A DNA stretch of 64,000 nt from Margaritifera margaritifera (GCA_029931535.1 JAQPZY010001521.1:1685001-1749000), one strand, 5' to 3'. Counted from the first letter of the stretch, positions 35,901-47,588 are shown. Numbers and translations are program-made. Notes: generated by a model not told the origin, from the sequence alone.

Positions 35901-38900
35901 TTATGTGCAAAACTAAATCTGGATTTATTGGACTTTGTCAATGTTTGGTGAAGTTTTGAAAACTAAAAAAAATTAATTGCTTGTTCTAGTAGCAGTTGAT
36001 TAACTATTTATATCTATTTGTAATGACAACAATGTAATCTAAGTTCTCCTATCAGTTAGAATTAATTACAACGTATAGTTTCTGCGTGCTCATTTGAAGT
36101 CAATATGGTCAAAATACACGGTGTAATGACCAAGAAGGGCACAAAAACGTTAAGACTTTTAGGTTTACATTTGCCGCTTTCAGTTGCGCCTAATCAATCT
36201 TTTCGAATTTAGTTGACATAGTGTTAACGGTCTTTTTGAGACAAGTAGAATTATGATTCAGTTCTTTCATTTTGGCCCGAATTGTAAGTAAAGTTTCCTC
36301 TAGACAAATATTCTCACTTTGCGACTGAGACATAAACCTCGTAACACGAATATTACCAGTTTCGGAAACAACCAACTGGAATCATTTTGTGTTGGATCAC
36401 CCTCTGGTAGCCCCGGGCTTCGTTAAGCACATCCACACTGAACTAACAGTAAGCTAAGAACCAACAACAACAGCATTCCGAACGAAACAACCCTTCTCTG
36501 AAAGTTAAGGCAAGCCATACTATGTTTAACTTTCTTTTCTTGTGAAAAAGTTCCAGTTCTTACCCTCCAGAGCGATATATATATCCCCATCATGCCAGAT
36601 CGGAAAACAGTCTGCCGTGAATGGTCGCTAGGTGGAGCTTTTTCTATCTATATGGATGTCTATATATATTGGTCGGTCAGTCTGACTATACTTTCTTGTG
36701 CTAACTATATATGTTAAGACTTACTTTTTCTTTATAAAAGATTGAGTTATTTACACAGGAAAAGTGTTCACATATGTCAAAACGTATATACAACATGTTA
36801 AATACATTTATATGTAAAAACACAAGATTCTACCTTTCCTGTTTGCATGCATTTGCTATTCTGTGTTCATAATGTTTTTCTACGAGTTACTGTCTCATAA
36901 ATGATATTTATCGACTCTAGAGAAAATCTTGAAGTAAGTAAGACAATTTCAAGACAAAAACAGAATATTAACAAATATGAGTAAAGTTATAAATGTTCAT
37001 TATAAATTATCGTTGGATCAAGTTGAGAACGTATATTGCTGGGATGCCTCCGTATAGAAGTTGGCAACATTTATTTTGACATAAATAACGTAGTCTACAA
37101 ATGACATAAATAACGTAGTCTACAAATTACATAAATAACGTAGTCTACAAATTACATAAATAACGTAGTCTACAAAGATTTGTTAACTTTATATTCTAGT
37201 TGTTAGTGTGACTCTCATTTAAATTGAACGCCAGTTCCAATAATGAAGTACGTATACTAGTTTAAAATTGTTCTTACATTATTTATCTTTTCCAATATCA
37301 GATTAGACGTCCATCAGAGAAGTGCTTTAAATCTTTTTACACAAGAAGATGCCTTTTTGACAACAAGCGTCCATTGCATCCGGATGAATTTTTTGCATCC
37401 GCGTCAAAAAGATTTAGGGATGAAAGTCTCTCTTCGCTTCCATCATCTTTGACAATTTCGGCCAACGTAAGTTATACATTACGATGTTTCTTTTCACACT
37501 ATATTTTGATAAAAGACTTGAAATAATTTCTTTTAAATGTGCGTTTTAATAGTAAAATATTTGTCAAAAAACTTCGGTGTTAAACTCTTTATATGAACTG
37601 CGATTTTCTTATTTTATTAGCAATTAAAATACTTGTATTCATAGGTTATCCCCCTTGTTAATGTTTGGTGTTCATTCGATTTTATAAATAGTTATTTCCT
37701 TTCAAACCCATTTTTCAAACTTTATAAGAATGTTATTGCCATGATGTAAACATTCAAATAATGCTAATGTTTCATTTGTTATCAAGAAATTATATAAGCT
37801 GTATGCAGATTATAAACGAATGACGGAAATCGCAAAAAAGACATGGCAAAAAATGATGTTGAAAAAAAAACGTCTTTTGAGATCCAATAGTTTTCCAAAT
37901 ATTGTCTCGAAGATGGTGCAAAATAGTCCAGCACTGAAGCTGCAGAATTTGCCTGTGTATAACATATATAAAAGACCACAACAAGTGAACTTAGCATGCA
38001 CTAAAATCCAAATGAGGAATATTAAGACAAAACCGCAGTATCGGAATCTGTGAGTCTACCTTTTTTTTGTGCGACTTGTTGTCGATTAACATTGGATAAA
38101 TTCGTAAAGATCTTTCGGAAATATGAGAATCCAGGCGCACAGGTTTCGATCCATTACAGTTACCTCCAAATTCGGACCCTACTTGTGCTATCACAGACGC
38201 AGTGGATCGTATGACCTTTGAATCTGACTTTATTGGTGACGGATCAAGGACGTATAGCCTTCCAACAATGTCCGGTAAAAATAAGGACCTGAGATGTATT
38301 TCCACCGATACGGTAAGATCAAACCTAATTACCAAATTGTCTAGAAAATCAGCATTTTCGGAATCATATTAGAGTTTTTCTAGATTCGCGTATAGTGGTT
38401 ACATTTTTGTCTCATGGATAAGGGCTGATGGCTGCATTTTGGATAAAGGTGAGTACTTATTCAACATACTGATTGCTATTAATTTTTTATTTGCTAAATG
38501 CTTACAATTTTGCAACAAAATCAAATTTTATACGACCAAATGTTGGTGGGTTTATATCATATAAATATGTACCTCTTTGCCTTTTTTTTTTTTTTTTTTT
38601 TGTTTTTTTTTTTTTAATAAAACATTCCAGTTAATGATTTTGTTCAAGAAAATAAAATCGATTGGAAATTGTCAGCATGGTTTCAGTAACACCTAATTTA
38701 TACCAAAAGGCGTTATCTCTCAGGAGTGGTTTTGCTGTACTATTTAAGGTAGCATATGATACAAGTTGTGTTTTCCTTCATACATGTAATATTTGGGATA
38801 GACATTCCGCCGGTTGGGTCATCTTTCAAGTGAAATGATATCGATCTAATAAACATACCGGCATTTATTTATTTACACTTGAGTAATGAACAACGACAAA

Positions 38901-41900
38901 ACTTATGCAAAAATGCATATCAATCAGATGTATTTTTGTTTCTTCTAAAAATTTTAAATTAGAAGACATTTCGTTTAAATTGTGATACTTTTTTAAAAAA
39001 ATATGAAACTATTTGAATGCGTGGAATCATATGGAACAAAAGAGATGCCCCTTGCTGGTTCCGGCTTGAATCTTGGCTGTTTAGTAATACGGATTTATTT
39101 GTTTACAGATGGCTGCAGTTCTTAGAGGCGACTACGATGCGATTGATACAAACTGTACTATTATCGACTGCAGATACCCTTACGAGTTTGAAGTCGGACA
39201 TATTGAGGTATGTGATTTATGAAAAATGGAAGACGTAATATAATGTAACAAATTTCAAAGAAAACACAAGTGTTCCTGCTAAGCTTGTTTAAAAATTTCA
39301 CTTCATTTTATTTTATTTTTGCCATGTACGAGCATCTAATTAAAACAGTGATAACAATAACAGTAGCAGTATCAGCAACATCAACATCAATAATAATAAT
39401 AATAATAATAATAATCATCATAAATGAAGTTCGTACTTTAATATATACCTCACTTACATGAAAATATTCTACCTTTGTAGGCATTCTTGAGCACAGCATT
39501 TGCTTACATCAATGCGCAGTACTTTTTTTGATTAACAAAATTTGTATTCAGAAGTTATTTTTTCAATCGCGTGAATCCTTCTTCTTATTTGTTGCAGTAC
39601 AATTGATAGAACACGTGTGGTATTGCCATATCAAAGGTAAACACAAGCCCATATTACGTATGCCTCAGTTTCTTGTTGTTATGTTTTCTTTTTTTCTTTT
39701 TCGCTAATATTACACTGTACAATTGCAGGGTGCTGGGAATTTTTACACAAAACAAACGATGCAACAGTTCCTGCATCATAATTTTGACAAGACTTACGAC
39801 AGCCAAAGGCTTATACTTATTTTTTATTGTGAATTTTCCTCAAAGAGAGGGCCAAAAATGTAAGTATAAATGTTGAATGTCTAACATAGGAAAATATCCC
39901 TTAAAGAATGATTGATTGTATTTCCATCCACCTACTGATTCGAGCGAAACCGAACACAGTTCGAACCGTAGTCCGGATCCACAGGAATACTGCATACTAC
40001 AGGGTTGGGTGGGGTGGGTAGTGAGGGTGGGATGGGGTGGGGAGGGATGAGGAGATATGCTGATTGATTTCCTTAATATATTTAAAGTTTCATAATTCTA
40101 TATGTTCACATAGATTTTTCTACTGAATGCATCAGTAATTCCCCATAACCATTTTTCACAATAGTTCCATGGAATTTTTTTGCGTGATCTGACTTATCAA
40201 AAGTTAGAGATCTCTATTAAAGGAGCTTGGGTATATGGTTTCAACATCCTGCTTTTTCTATGGTTTTGTATTTAAATTTGAATGTGTTTCCTTAAATCGA
40301 AATTGGACACTACATGGCATAAGGCACCGCAGGTAATGTTGAAATGTTCGTCGGAGGTATATATCAAAGAGCGAAGAGTAGTGATCTTACTTCTTTCACT
40401 TATTATATTTTGCAGAAAAAATGTTCAAGAATATATGAAACGTAAAGAAACAAGCCACACTAAAAAGTAAAAATAATACAAATAAAAAGGACTATTACGA
40501 AGTATTAAAAATATGCAGACTCCATTTTAATTCTTGGCGAATGCTTGATGTTCAACGCGATGTTCTTTATCATAGATAGATAATTAAGACTGATGTTAAA
40601 AATTTTAGATCTGAGGACAAATTTTTAAACGTTAAGGATACCTAACGTTTACCTAAGGTTAGGTCTTATATCGTCTGCATGATGGACTCACGTTTTTTTA
40701 GATCTGTGTCACTGTAGATTTCCTTCGTTAGAACCAAATCGAAAGCTCTTAGCTGAAATTTATATCTCCCTTCAGGGTACCATCAAATGTGAAAATATGA
40801 TTTAGTGTTTTCCCTGATACTGTATAGCATTCTTGTGGAGTCAAATGGGAGGCCAAAGTAGAACTCTGAATGGCTATATTTCGTTATAAGTTCAATTTAA
40901 ATCCCTTTGAAATAAGTGTCCGTCATTTTTTGGAGGTCAACCTTCCATAACATTAGTATTCACATGAGTCGTAATTTGTCCCATATTACATGATTCTGTA
41001 ACTTGTTACATATAGAGTCAAAGAAACGGGATTGTTGTTTCAATATAAAATTTGCAAGAAACTTATCCAAAGTATTCAAAAGAAAATATCTACCTGAAAT
41101 CATCTAAATTATCATGGAAAGAATTTCTCTCATACTATTGGGAAATGTCCCTAAAGATTGTAGACGTAAATTCAAGGAAAGTAATTGCAAAGCCTTTCAC
41201 GCCATATAAAAATATTTTAAACCCCGCTAAATAAATTCATCTTTAACATTTTCATTTTTTTTCAGAAACAGTTAAAACGTTAATAAAAATTAATTTTATG
41301 GACAGAATCCTAATTTGGGGTAAATACTTTTACATTTTATTTATTTATTTACCTTTGGTTTGCAGGTACCGCTTCTTGAGAGAGCAGGACAGGATACAGA
41401 ATAAGGACAAATATCCTCACCTGTGCTACCCAGAAGTTTACCTGTTAGAGGGAGGCTACAAGGCCTTTTATGAAAACCACAAGGTAAGAATCTTGCACAA
41501 ATTAAACATTCGAAAGTGGAATATTTTAGTCAACATAAAACGATTCTTTTAAATATCACCCAGAGATTGATGTACTGATTTAACCAAGGGATGACTAACC
41601 ATTGAATGAATGATAGTCATGGAATCGTAAACTCATTACAGGTTAGTGTCTCAGCTTATAAAATATTTTTGTATATTTTTTATTTAATAAAATTTGTAAG
41701 GCTTTGGTAGAGAAAACATTGTAAGAACATTTGCACTCAAGTTTCTTTAAGAAGTATCAGACATCGATATTGTTCAAATAAGAAGCCGCTTAGAAATTTT
41801 GTGTTATTTATACATTTGGAGTTTTGAAATAATAGCGCATGTCGTTATACCGAAATTAAGAATAACAACCGTCATTTACAAATGAGGCTTTTCAATTTAG

Positions 41901-42060
41901 CTATTGGCGCAAAAGCATTTTTGAGTTTACAAGCATTTTCTATTTAAAATCTTTAAAAAGCCAAAAGCAAACAAACATAAATAAACAAATATGCCACAGG
42001 TACAGTGCAGAAGAAATATTGCCAAGTTTAAATCGACATTAACCTAAATACACAATCTCT

Positions 42061-42101
<41 letters not shown>

Positions 42102-42405
42102 GTATATATATAAACTATTCAGTGATGAATGATAATTAGAATTAAAAAACAAAATAAAACAAGCAGACAATAAACAAACAAACAGACAGAAAAAACAACA
42201 GATAAACGAAAATGAATCAAAGCATTAGAATTGTATTTTTTGTTTGTTTGTATTTTGTGCCTAGCATTACTGTGAACCGATGGACTACAAACCGATGTTG
42301 CTCAAAGACCATGGTGCTGAACTACGTCACTTCAAGACCAAGTCTAAATTCTGGGCAGCCGGGGATAAAAGACAGTGCCATCTTCGCTACAAACTGGTCT
42401 TCTGA
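30715..42405 (+). CDS. cdc25: CDC25-family dual-specificity phosphatase gene (N-terminus incomplete)
   Basis: Nine exons (30715-30849, 31300-31371, 37302-37466, 37787-38049, 38135-38312, 39109-39207, 39729-39859, 41366-41483, 42265-42405) join in one frame of 433 codons with AG/GT borders throughout. CDC25 removes inhibitory phosphates from CDK1/CDK2 to drive S-phase and mitotic entry. The N-terminal regulatory part has [12 protein letters not shown]; the rhodanese-type catalytic domain has [56 protein letters not shown] and [11 protein letters not shown]. The catalytic loop is unusual: Tyr replaces the His before the nucleophilic Cys, and Lys replaces the Glu before the Arg. Cys and Arg remain. 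So the enzyme may be impaired, a pseudophosphatase, or a variant. Upstream exons with the start are not securely found. A broken duplicate lies at 52.5-55.5 kb. Confidence 0.88.
31300..31371 (+). CDS. cdc25: cdc25 exon, N-terminal region
   Basis: Twenty-four codons behind TTTCTTTCAG, encoding [19 protein letters not shown], ending before GTATGC in phase 0. The duplicate at 55073-55147 keeps ATSQVGMSVR and ENMD. Confidence 0.8.
31427..31546. repeat. (AATAC)n pentanucleotide microsatellite
   Basis: About 23 units just inside the intron after the exon ending at 31371. All the YNTIQ-repeat frames are artefacts. Confidence 0.97.
32866..32937. repeat. (CT)n microsatellite inside LINE 1
   Basis: About 35 units interrupting the reverse-transcriptase region on the minus strand. 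Confidence 0.97.
34730..34910. repeat. 45-bp tandem repeat, four copies, within LINE endonuclease
   Basis: On the minus strand each unit encodes [15 protein letters not shown]; the four copies differ by one to three bases and keep the endonuclease frame open. Confidence 0.93.
37078..37177. repeat. 25-bp tandem repeat, four copies
   Basis: Unit ACATAAATAACGTAGTCTAC plus flanks, nearly perfect, 125 bp upstream of the next cdc25 exon. Confidence 0.93.
37302..37466 (+). CDS. cdc25: cdc25 exon, regulatory region
   Basis: Fifty-five codons in phase 0 between CAG and GTAAGT, encoding [19 protein letters not shown] and [14 protein letters not shown]. Basic and serine-rich as expected for the phosphorylated regulatory half of CDC25; sequence there is poorly conserved, so assignment rests on frame and splice sites. 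Confidence 0.65.
37787..38049 (+). CDS. cdc25: cdc25 exon, regulatory region
   Basis: Acceptor AAG at 37784-37786 gives phase 0 continuity from the previous exon; the nearer CAG at 37806-37808 would put a stop in frame. It encodes [20 protein letters not shown] and [15 protein letters not shown], the latter like the RSPSMP-type segment of CDC25. It ends before GTGAGT in phase 2. Confidence 0.6.
38135..38312 (+). CDS. cdc25: cdc25 exon, entry into catalytic domain
   Basis: Acceptor CCAG gives the correct frame from the phase-2 donor. It encodes [20 protein letters not shown] and DLRCIST, the conserved segment that opens the CDC25 catalytic domain. It ends before GTAAGA, phase 0. Confidence 0.88.
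39109..39207 (+). CDS. cdc25: cdc25 exon, rhodanese-fold core
   Basis: Thirty-three codons behind TTTACAG, encoding [15 protein letters not shown] and the diagnostic [16 protein letters not shown]. Ends before GTATGT, phase 0. Confidence 0.95.
39729..39859 (+). CDS. cdc25: cdc25 exon with the catalytic loop (altered)
   Basis: Behind TTGCAG it continues GHIE with [15 protein letters not shown] and carries [17 protein letters not shown]. The nucleophilic Cys is at 39828-39830 and the loop Arg at 39846-39848. The preceding codon TAT (39825-39827) encodes Tyr where the family has His, and AAG (39843-39845) encodes Lys where it has Glu. Each can be explained by a single transition. Donor GTAAGT, phase 2. 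Confidence 0.93.
41366..41483 (+). CDS. cdc25: cdc25 exon, C-terminal catalytic domain
   Basis: Behind TTTGCAG, completes Met from the split codon and encodes [18 protein letters not shown] and [15 protein letters not shown], a strong CDC25 signature. Ends before GTAAGA, phase 0. Confidence 0.95.
42057..42098. repeat. (CT)n microsatellite in the last cdc25 intron
   Basis: About 19 CT units. Confidence 0.95.
42265..42405 (+). CDS. cdc25: cdc25 terminal exon
   Basis: Behind GTGCCTAG, encodes [29 protein letters not shown] and ends KLVF at a TGA (42403-42405). The CDC25 tail after the rhodanese fold, which contacts CDK-cyclin, is of normal length. Confidence 0.93.
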   Translation, partial: HYCEPMDYKPMLLKDHGAELRHFKTKSKFWAAGDKRQCHLRYKLVF

Positions 42406-43362
42406 AGAAAAAAAATAGACCGATCCTCTGTTTGCTAATAATTAAACGTATTTGCTATGTTCAATGGTTGATACAAGTAAGACTGGTTTCTGATAATCTG
42501 TTACCATCGGTGTCTGCCGTTTTCGAGCAATATTTTGGTCATCGCAGGCAACACGGTGTGCGTTGCTAAGAAACTTAGAGTATAATGGTGGTCTTGAGGG
42601 TGCTGGCTATGCAGCTTTCAAGATAGTCTGGCTTGATAAGTAAGACTACAGTAAACCTTGCCTTGGAGAATTCCATGATGCAAAAGCGATATCTGTTGCA
42701 AAGCTTATGGTCCTGGAACATGGATCGACCGTCGAGTGTCCTATTACTCCTCATGGCAGACTGGCTATGAATGCCATCCCAGTCCCCCCCCCCCCCCAAC
42801 TCTAGGAGAGTCAAGATGTCTTTGAAACGTTTGCTATAACCAGTGCTTTGCTATCCGGAAGAAGAATGCGGTAAGACTAAAGCTCGAAGAGACTGGTTTC
42901 CAGGTGTCACAGACAAATTAGGGATGACGTGTTAATAAATGTATCACCTACACATGAGAACTGCCGTGATGTTGATGTAAAATAAAAAAGCTACCCAGCC
43001 TAAAATTGGAGACAGTTTGAGTAGGTTGTGCGAAATAGACATACATTCAAATTCTTGGCAGAATGGTTAGCTGCAAATGAGTCATATTGCAACGATATTT
43101 TGTGATTCATTCCAATATTTTATTTTTTTATTGCCAACTTGCATGTTTTCAGTGATGTACTGAAAAGTAGATTTGATGTTTCAAGACGTACGCATAATAA
43201 TCGTTTCAAAAACCATGTATGACTGTCAAGTACTCGAAACATTGAGTATGGAAAATGGTGGAAGTAAATTTCAGCTTTCTCCTATTTAGTCTTTCTCCTT
43301 CTAGAGGTTCTTTCTTTCTTTATCTACTAAGGATGAACAGATTAATACAGTTATGATTGAAT

Positions 43363-43571
43363 CGAAAATGACATCAATATGGAGATAAAATTGAAAATGA
43401 CATCAATATGGAGATAAAATTGAAAATGACATCGATATGGAGATAAAATTGAAAATGACATCGATATGGAGATAAAATTGAAAATGACATCGATATGGAG
43501 AAAAAATTGAAAATGACATCGATATGGAGATAAAATTGAAAATGACATCGATATGGAGAAAAAATTGAAAA
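43363..43571. repeat. 29-bp tandem repeat, seven copies
   Basis: Unit GAAAATGACATCGATATGGA plus nine bases. The duplicate locus has one similar unit at about 55777-55805, so amplification happened in copy A after duplication or collapsed in B. Confidence 0.93.
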
Positions 43572-44088
43572 TCCTTAGAAAATGTATAATCATATTGAAA
43601 CTTCTTGGACCAATTTCAGCAGCGTAGCAAGAAATAATTCTTCCCCCTCCCCCTTCAAAACCTAATTATGGGGCACCTCCCAATAACATTTCGCATGTTA
43701 GATGGGAATTTCGGGCTCCCACTGGGCCTTACCCCCTCTCCCCCCCCCCCCCGAGAAAATATAGGGGTTCCTTGGGCGGTTGCTAAACCACTGACTAGTT
43801 TGTTTTATATCACTATCGCATTTTATTAAAAAGTTCATTTGTGTAAATCTTGGAGGGTATCCCTTATGTCAATGTTTCAATACAATTTAAATATTTTTCA
43901 ACACGTTTTAAAGAGACCCTCGTGTTTCTAAATAAGTATATCGAATATATTTACATCATAAATGCTAAACATAAAATTCATTGAAAATAAGTTGATATTT
44001 CCATCAACTATTGCCAAGAAATTATATATTGCATTTTGCATTTTTTCATAACATGAATTGATTAATATGCTTTTTTCACTTGATGAGA

Positions 44089-44092
<4 letters not shown>

Positions 44093-44168
<76 letters not shown>
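44093..44168. repeat. (AT)n-(GT)n microsatellite
   Basis: AT run followed by GT run. Confidence 0.97.
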
Positions 44169-44169
<1 letters not shown>

Positions 44170-44589
44170 CAAATTTTGTAAATTTTATGTACAGACAGAA
44201 GTATTTATTTATTCCATGTTGTATCTAATGTATTGATAATAAAATAAAAATTTGTCTATTTATACTTGTATATATTATACATAATTTGTCATATATTCTC
44301 CTTATATGTTTATAAATGTATATTGGATGTAGACATATTTTTATCGGTTACGGCTTTAAATTGGAATAAACAAAAACCTTTGATGTGGAGAACAGTGTCT
44401 TTCTTTTTTTGTTCCAAACACAAGATTTATACTTACTCTAAAATTTGTTCAACGCGTGTCTGCCATGTCAAATTGTATGCATGTACATGCACTCTATTCG
44501 TTATTTCGTCTATTCGTCTTGTCTGTCAGTTTTATCTGCATAATTGTCTTGTATGCACCCCCACCCATAATCTGAAGAGCTGATGACGA

Positions 44590-44716
44590 TATACTGTTTC
44601 CAGACCGTCATTTAGTACACTGCGATAGCCAGTCTGGGCTGATCCCAATGTGGGAATAGAACTCGCACCCATGTTGTCACGTGTCCAACGACGTAACCAC
44701 TGACCTATCTCAGCTC
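44590..44716 (-). mobile_element. tRNA-derived SINE head (family C)
   Basis: On the minus strand GATAGGTCAGTGGTTACGTC then GGTGCGAGTTCTATTCCCAC resembles tRNA A and B boxes. The homologous point in the duplicate (about 56825) lacks it, so it was probably inserted after the duplication. Body not recognised. Confidence 0.5.
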
Positions 44717-44718
44717 AG

Positions 44719-44799
<81 letters not shown>
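44717..44799. repeat. (AG)n microsatellite
   Basis: About 40 AG units directly following the SINE head. Confidence 0.97.
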
Positions 44800-44801
<2 letters not shown>

Positions 44802-44915
44802 AAACATAAGGGCCATTTCGATTGCAAATATATATATATCCGTCTCCTTTTATTCATCTATCATTTAATCGTTATGTTTATCTTCCTGTATCTATATGTC
44901 TAATGACCAATCTTT

Positions 44916-45032
44916 CTATGTATGTATGTATGTATGTATGTATGTATGTATGTATGTATGTATGTATGTATGTATGTATGTATGTATGTATGTATGTATG
45001 TATGGATGGATGGATGGATGGATGGATGGATA
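44916..45032. repeat. (ATGT)n-(GGAT)n microsatellite
   Basis: About 22 ATGT units then seven GGAT units. A shorter (ATGT)n run is at 45242-45270. Flanks match those of the longer run at 60405-60640. Confidence 0.97.
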
Positions 45033-45381
45033 GATGTACGCTCTACGTTCTACCTTAACACAAAAAAATAATCTCAAAGTTCACTTGGATTGATATAAAT
45101 TTTTATGTTTTATATACCTATCTAATCTGCTGGCTAAGTACTTCTTTTGAATGAATCATGTATCCATTTTACAATCCATCTTTCTATCTCCTTTTATTCA
45201 TATATTTGTATCGTTATATTCATCTGCCTGTATCAATCTTTCTATGTATGTATGTATGTATGTATGTATGCATGTATGCCCTACCTTAGAAATGCCCAAA
45301 GTTCACTCGGATGAATATTTTTAAAAAACGAGCACAGTAAACAAATAACCCATTAGTTTTAAAAGTTACGTTACAAGTTTT

Positions 45382-46395
45382 CTCCTTTTATCTTTAGTAT
45401 TTTAAAATCCGCACTATTGAAACCCTGTATGACAAGGCGACTAGTACAGTTCTCGTCAATGGCAACACAGGAGACTGGTTCAGAACCACAGTCGGAGTCT
45501 GACAGGGGTGCCTTCTCTCACCCACTCTCTTCAACATCGACATGGAAAGGATCATGTCCGGCGCCTTGGAAGACCATGAGGGCAGTGTCAGTGTTGGAGG
45601 CAGAAATGGAAACCTTAGTGAACCGTCTCAGTCAAGCATCACTAAGATATGGGATGGAGATCAACGCTGAAAAGACAAACCTAATGACAAACAACCCGAG
45701 TGGCATTCAAAAGGAAATAAGAGTGAATGGACAGAAGCTGGGCACAGTAACAAGCTTGAAGTACCTAGGTGCAATCGCCTCCGATCAAGGTTCAAAACCT
45801 GAGGTCCTTTCCAGGATTACGCAGACAACAGCTGCTCTGGCTAGGCTGAAGCCTATTTGGAAAGACAGCAACATCACGCTTGGGTCCAAGATCAAGCTTA
45901 TGGGCTCCCTCGTCATGTCCATATTCCTATGTGCATGTGAGACATGGACCCTAACAGCAGAATTAGAGAGAAGAATCCATGCCTTAGAGATGAGATGTTA
46001 TCGAAGGATCCTGAAAATCTCATACTTAGACCACGTTTCTAATGCGGAGGTGCGCACTAAAATCCAAGGTGCAATTGGACCTTATGAAGATCTGCTCACC
46101 ACTGTAAAGAAACGCAAACTAAGATGGTATGGTCACGTCTCACGCTCAACTGGCCTGTCAAAGACAATCCTACAGGGCACAGTGAGAGGAAAGAGAAAAC
46201 GAGGCAGACAGAAGAAGAGATGGGAAGACAATATCAAAGAGTGGACAGACATGGACTTTGCAAAGTCCCAAAGAGCAGTGGAGAACATGGCAAAATGGAG
46301 AGAGATTTTCGCAAAGTCATCAGTGGCGCTACTACGACCAGCAAGATTACGGGAGAAATGAAAAAAAAAAATGAAAATGAAATTTTAAAATAAAG
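45382..46395 (+). mobile_element. Non-LTR retrotransposon (LINE 3), 5'-truncated reverse-transcriptase remnant
   Basis: Begins within reverse transcriptase; one frame shows TVGVRQGCLLSPTLFNIDME, then a frameshift leads into a long open frame (to 46361) with YGMEINAEKTNLM, LKYLGAIASDQGS, CETWTLTAELERRIHALEMR, KLRWYGHVSR and GRQKKRWEDNIKEW. This is the C-terminal part typical of invertebrate endonuclease-reverse transcriptases. The sequence jumps from GSVSVGGRN to ETLVNRLSQ, so the Y/FADD catalytic segment that belongs between them is missing. Followed by an A-rich tail. It is inactive. Confidence 0.85.
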
Positions 46396-47538
46396 TGATC
46401 GAGTAATAAAAAAACTGTTCCGGTCATTTCTGTTATTCAGTATGAATATTTCTAGCCCTGGCTTATGTTGCAGGACGAAAATATACCAAGAAAAACTATG
46501 GTACTGACATGGACATATTCGATGAAAAATAATCTACAGTCGTGGATCGGTTATCATGCAAACAATAATGATCCGGGTATGTAGCACAATGAAATGTATA
46601 AAAACAAAATAGCACTGGCATGAATGAATGCCGTGGATAATCGATAAACTATGTCTGCACTTAGCACTGACAATGTATACTTACAAGATTTTTATCTACT
46701 AATGACATTTCTTGCAATTACACCTTGCATGCAAGTAAAGAACTGTCACAGCTGGGAATCGACTCAATATTTTGAATCTCGATGATTTTATGAAAACTTT
46801 ACACATGGACCTACTGCAATATAAATAGCCATGCAATACTGGTGTTATCCCAATTTTCATGCCAAAATTATTATATCCATGAATTACTATGAGTAAACAA
46901 AAAATCTGTATCACCTAAGATTATGATCTTACGATCCTAATAACATAGAACAAATGAATGTTTTGTTAACTATCTTGAAAAAAATTAGAATTCTAAGAAG
47001 TGAATTGAATAGGTAAGTCTTAACAAACAACCTATCGGCATTTCTATCAGAATTCACCTCGAAAATAGTATGATGGAGTTAAACAGCGTAGAAAGGTAGA
47101 AGTTGCCTGAAAATGTCACAGAACTCAGTCACTTGCTAAACAACGCTTGTCAAAATAGAACCATATTGTAAACATTATGATACTTTTATGAAATTATTTG
47201 CACAAATTCAGGAAAAGAAAGTTCTCTAATGAGTGTATGCTTGAAAAAAAAAAATTTACAAAAAAAATTGGTATGTTTCGACCAAGAATTAGTAAGCTCA
47301 GTCGAGTAGCCGTAATGAACGCTGCAATGGTGTATGATATATACATGACGTCACTTGGCAAACAATGTACATATATAAAATAGCCGACATTCAGAAGTAT
47401 GAGCTGGTGCAAACAGATAAATAGTAGACGTCATGCTATACCAATATAATTCAAAACTACATACAAATATATGTAAAATGGCTCTGAAATCTTAAGAAGT
47501 AGCAGCAGATATCCCCCCCAATAAAAATAAAAATTTAT

Positions 47539-47588
<50 letters not shown>

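Larger units (their letters stand above)
31700..36400 (-). mobile_element. Non-LTR retrotransposon (LINE 1), degenerate, antisense in cdc25 intron
   Basis: In minus-strand order: an ORF1-like coiled fragment (36375-36190), an apurinic-type endonuclease region (about 35.4-34.6 kb, with SLYETWS and a GDFN-like segment before the 45-bp repeats), a linker (34149-33949), and reverse transcriptase (33690-32950) with [34 protein letters not shown] and HSDDVAK. The catalytic Y/FADD motif has become HSDD, and numerous stops and frameshifts interrupt it. A (CT)n run sits right after the palm region, and the 3' end carries a two-copy repeat at about 32185-32310. Same family as the LINE at 52.9-54.7 kb. 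Confidence 0.75.
31377..37301. other. Large cdc25 intron holding an antisense LINE
   Basis: About 5.9 kb. From about 31.7 to 36.4 kb it is filled by a minus-strand LINE; the remainder has a pentanucleotide microsatellite and a 25-bp tandem repeat. Confidence 0.75.
42406..45160. other. Downstream of cdc25: likely 3' UTR and repeats
   Basis: Candidate polyadenylation signals (AATAAA) at about 44240 and 44362. C runs at 42785-42798 and 43739-43752. Parts of 43.2-44.4 kb are matched in the duplicate copy; the stretch 42.42-43.2 kb is not, so it was inserted here or lost there. No further exon recognised. Confidence 0.45.
26353..45180. repeat. Segmental duplication, copy A (cdc25 locus)
   Basis: Anchors shared in the same order with 47868-60790: 26353-26412 with 47868-47965; 26705-26905 with 50838-51020; 30490-30780 with 52300-52560; 31010-31375 with 54700-55148; 42318-42405 with 55441-55535; 43240-44400 with 55600-56650; 44820-45180 with 60330-60790. 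Introns as well as exons match, so this is a genomic, not retro-, duplication. The copies are visibly diverged and have gained different mobile elements. Confidence 0.8.

Noticed and set aside
37809..38049. Alternative acceptor CAG at 37806-37808 for the cdc25 exon
   Set aside because: Phase 0 entry there gives a stop after four codons; the AAG at 37784-37786 keeps the frame.
39480..39531. Extra cdc25 exon behind TTTGTAG
   Set aside because: In the required phase it runs into a stop after 16 codons, and the exon at 39729 gives the correct GHIE-GAGN junction without it.
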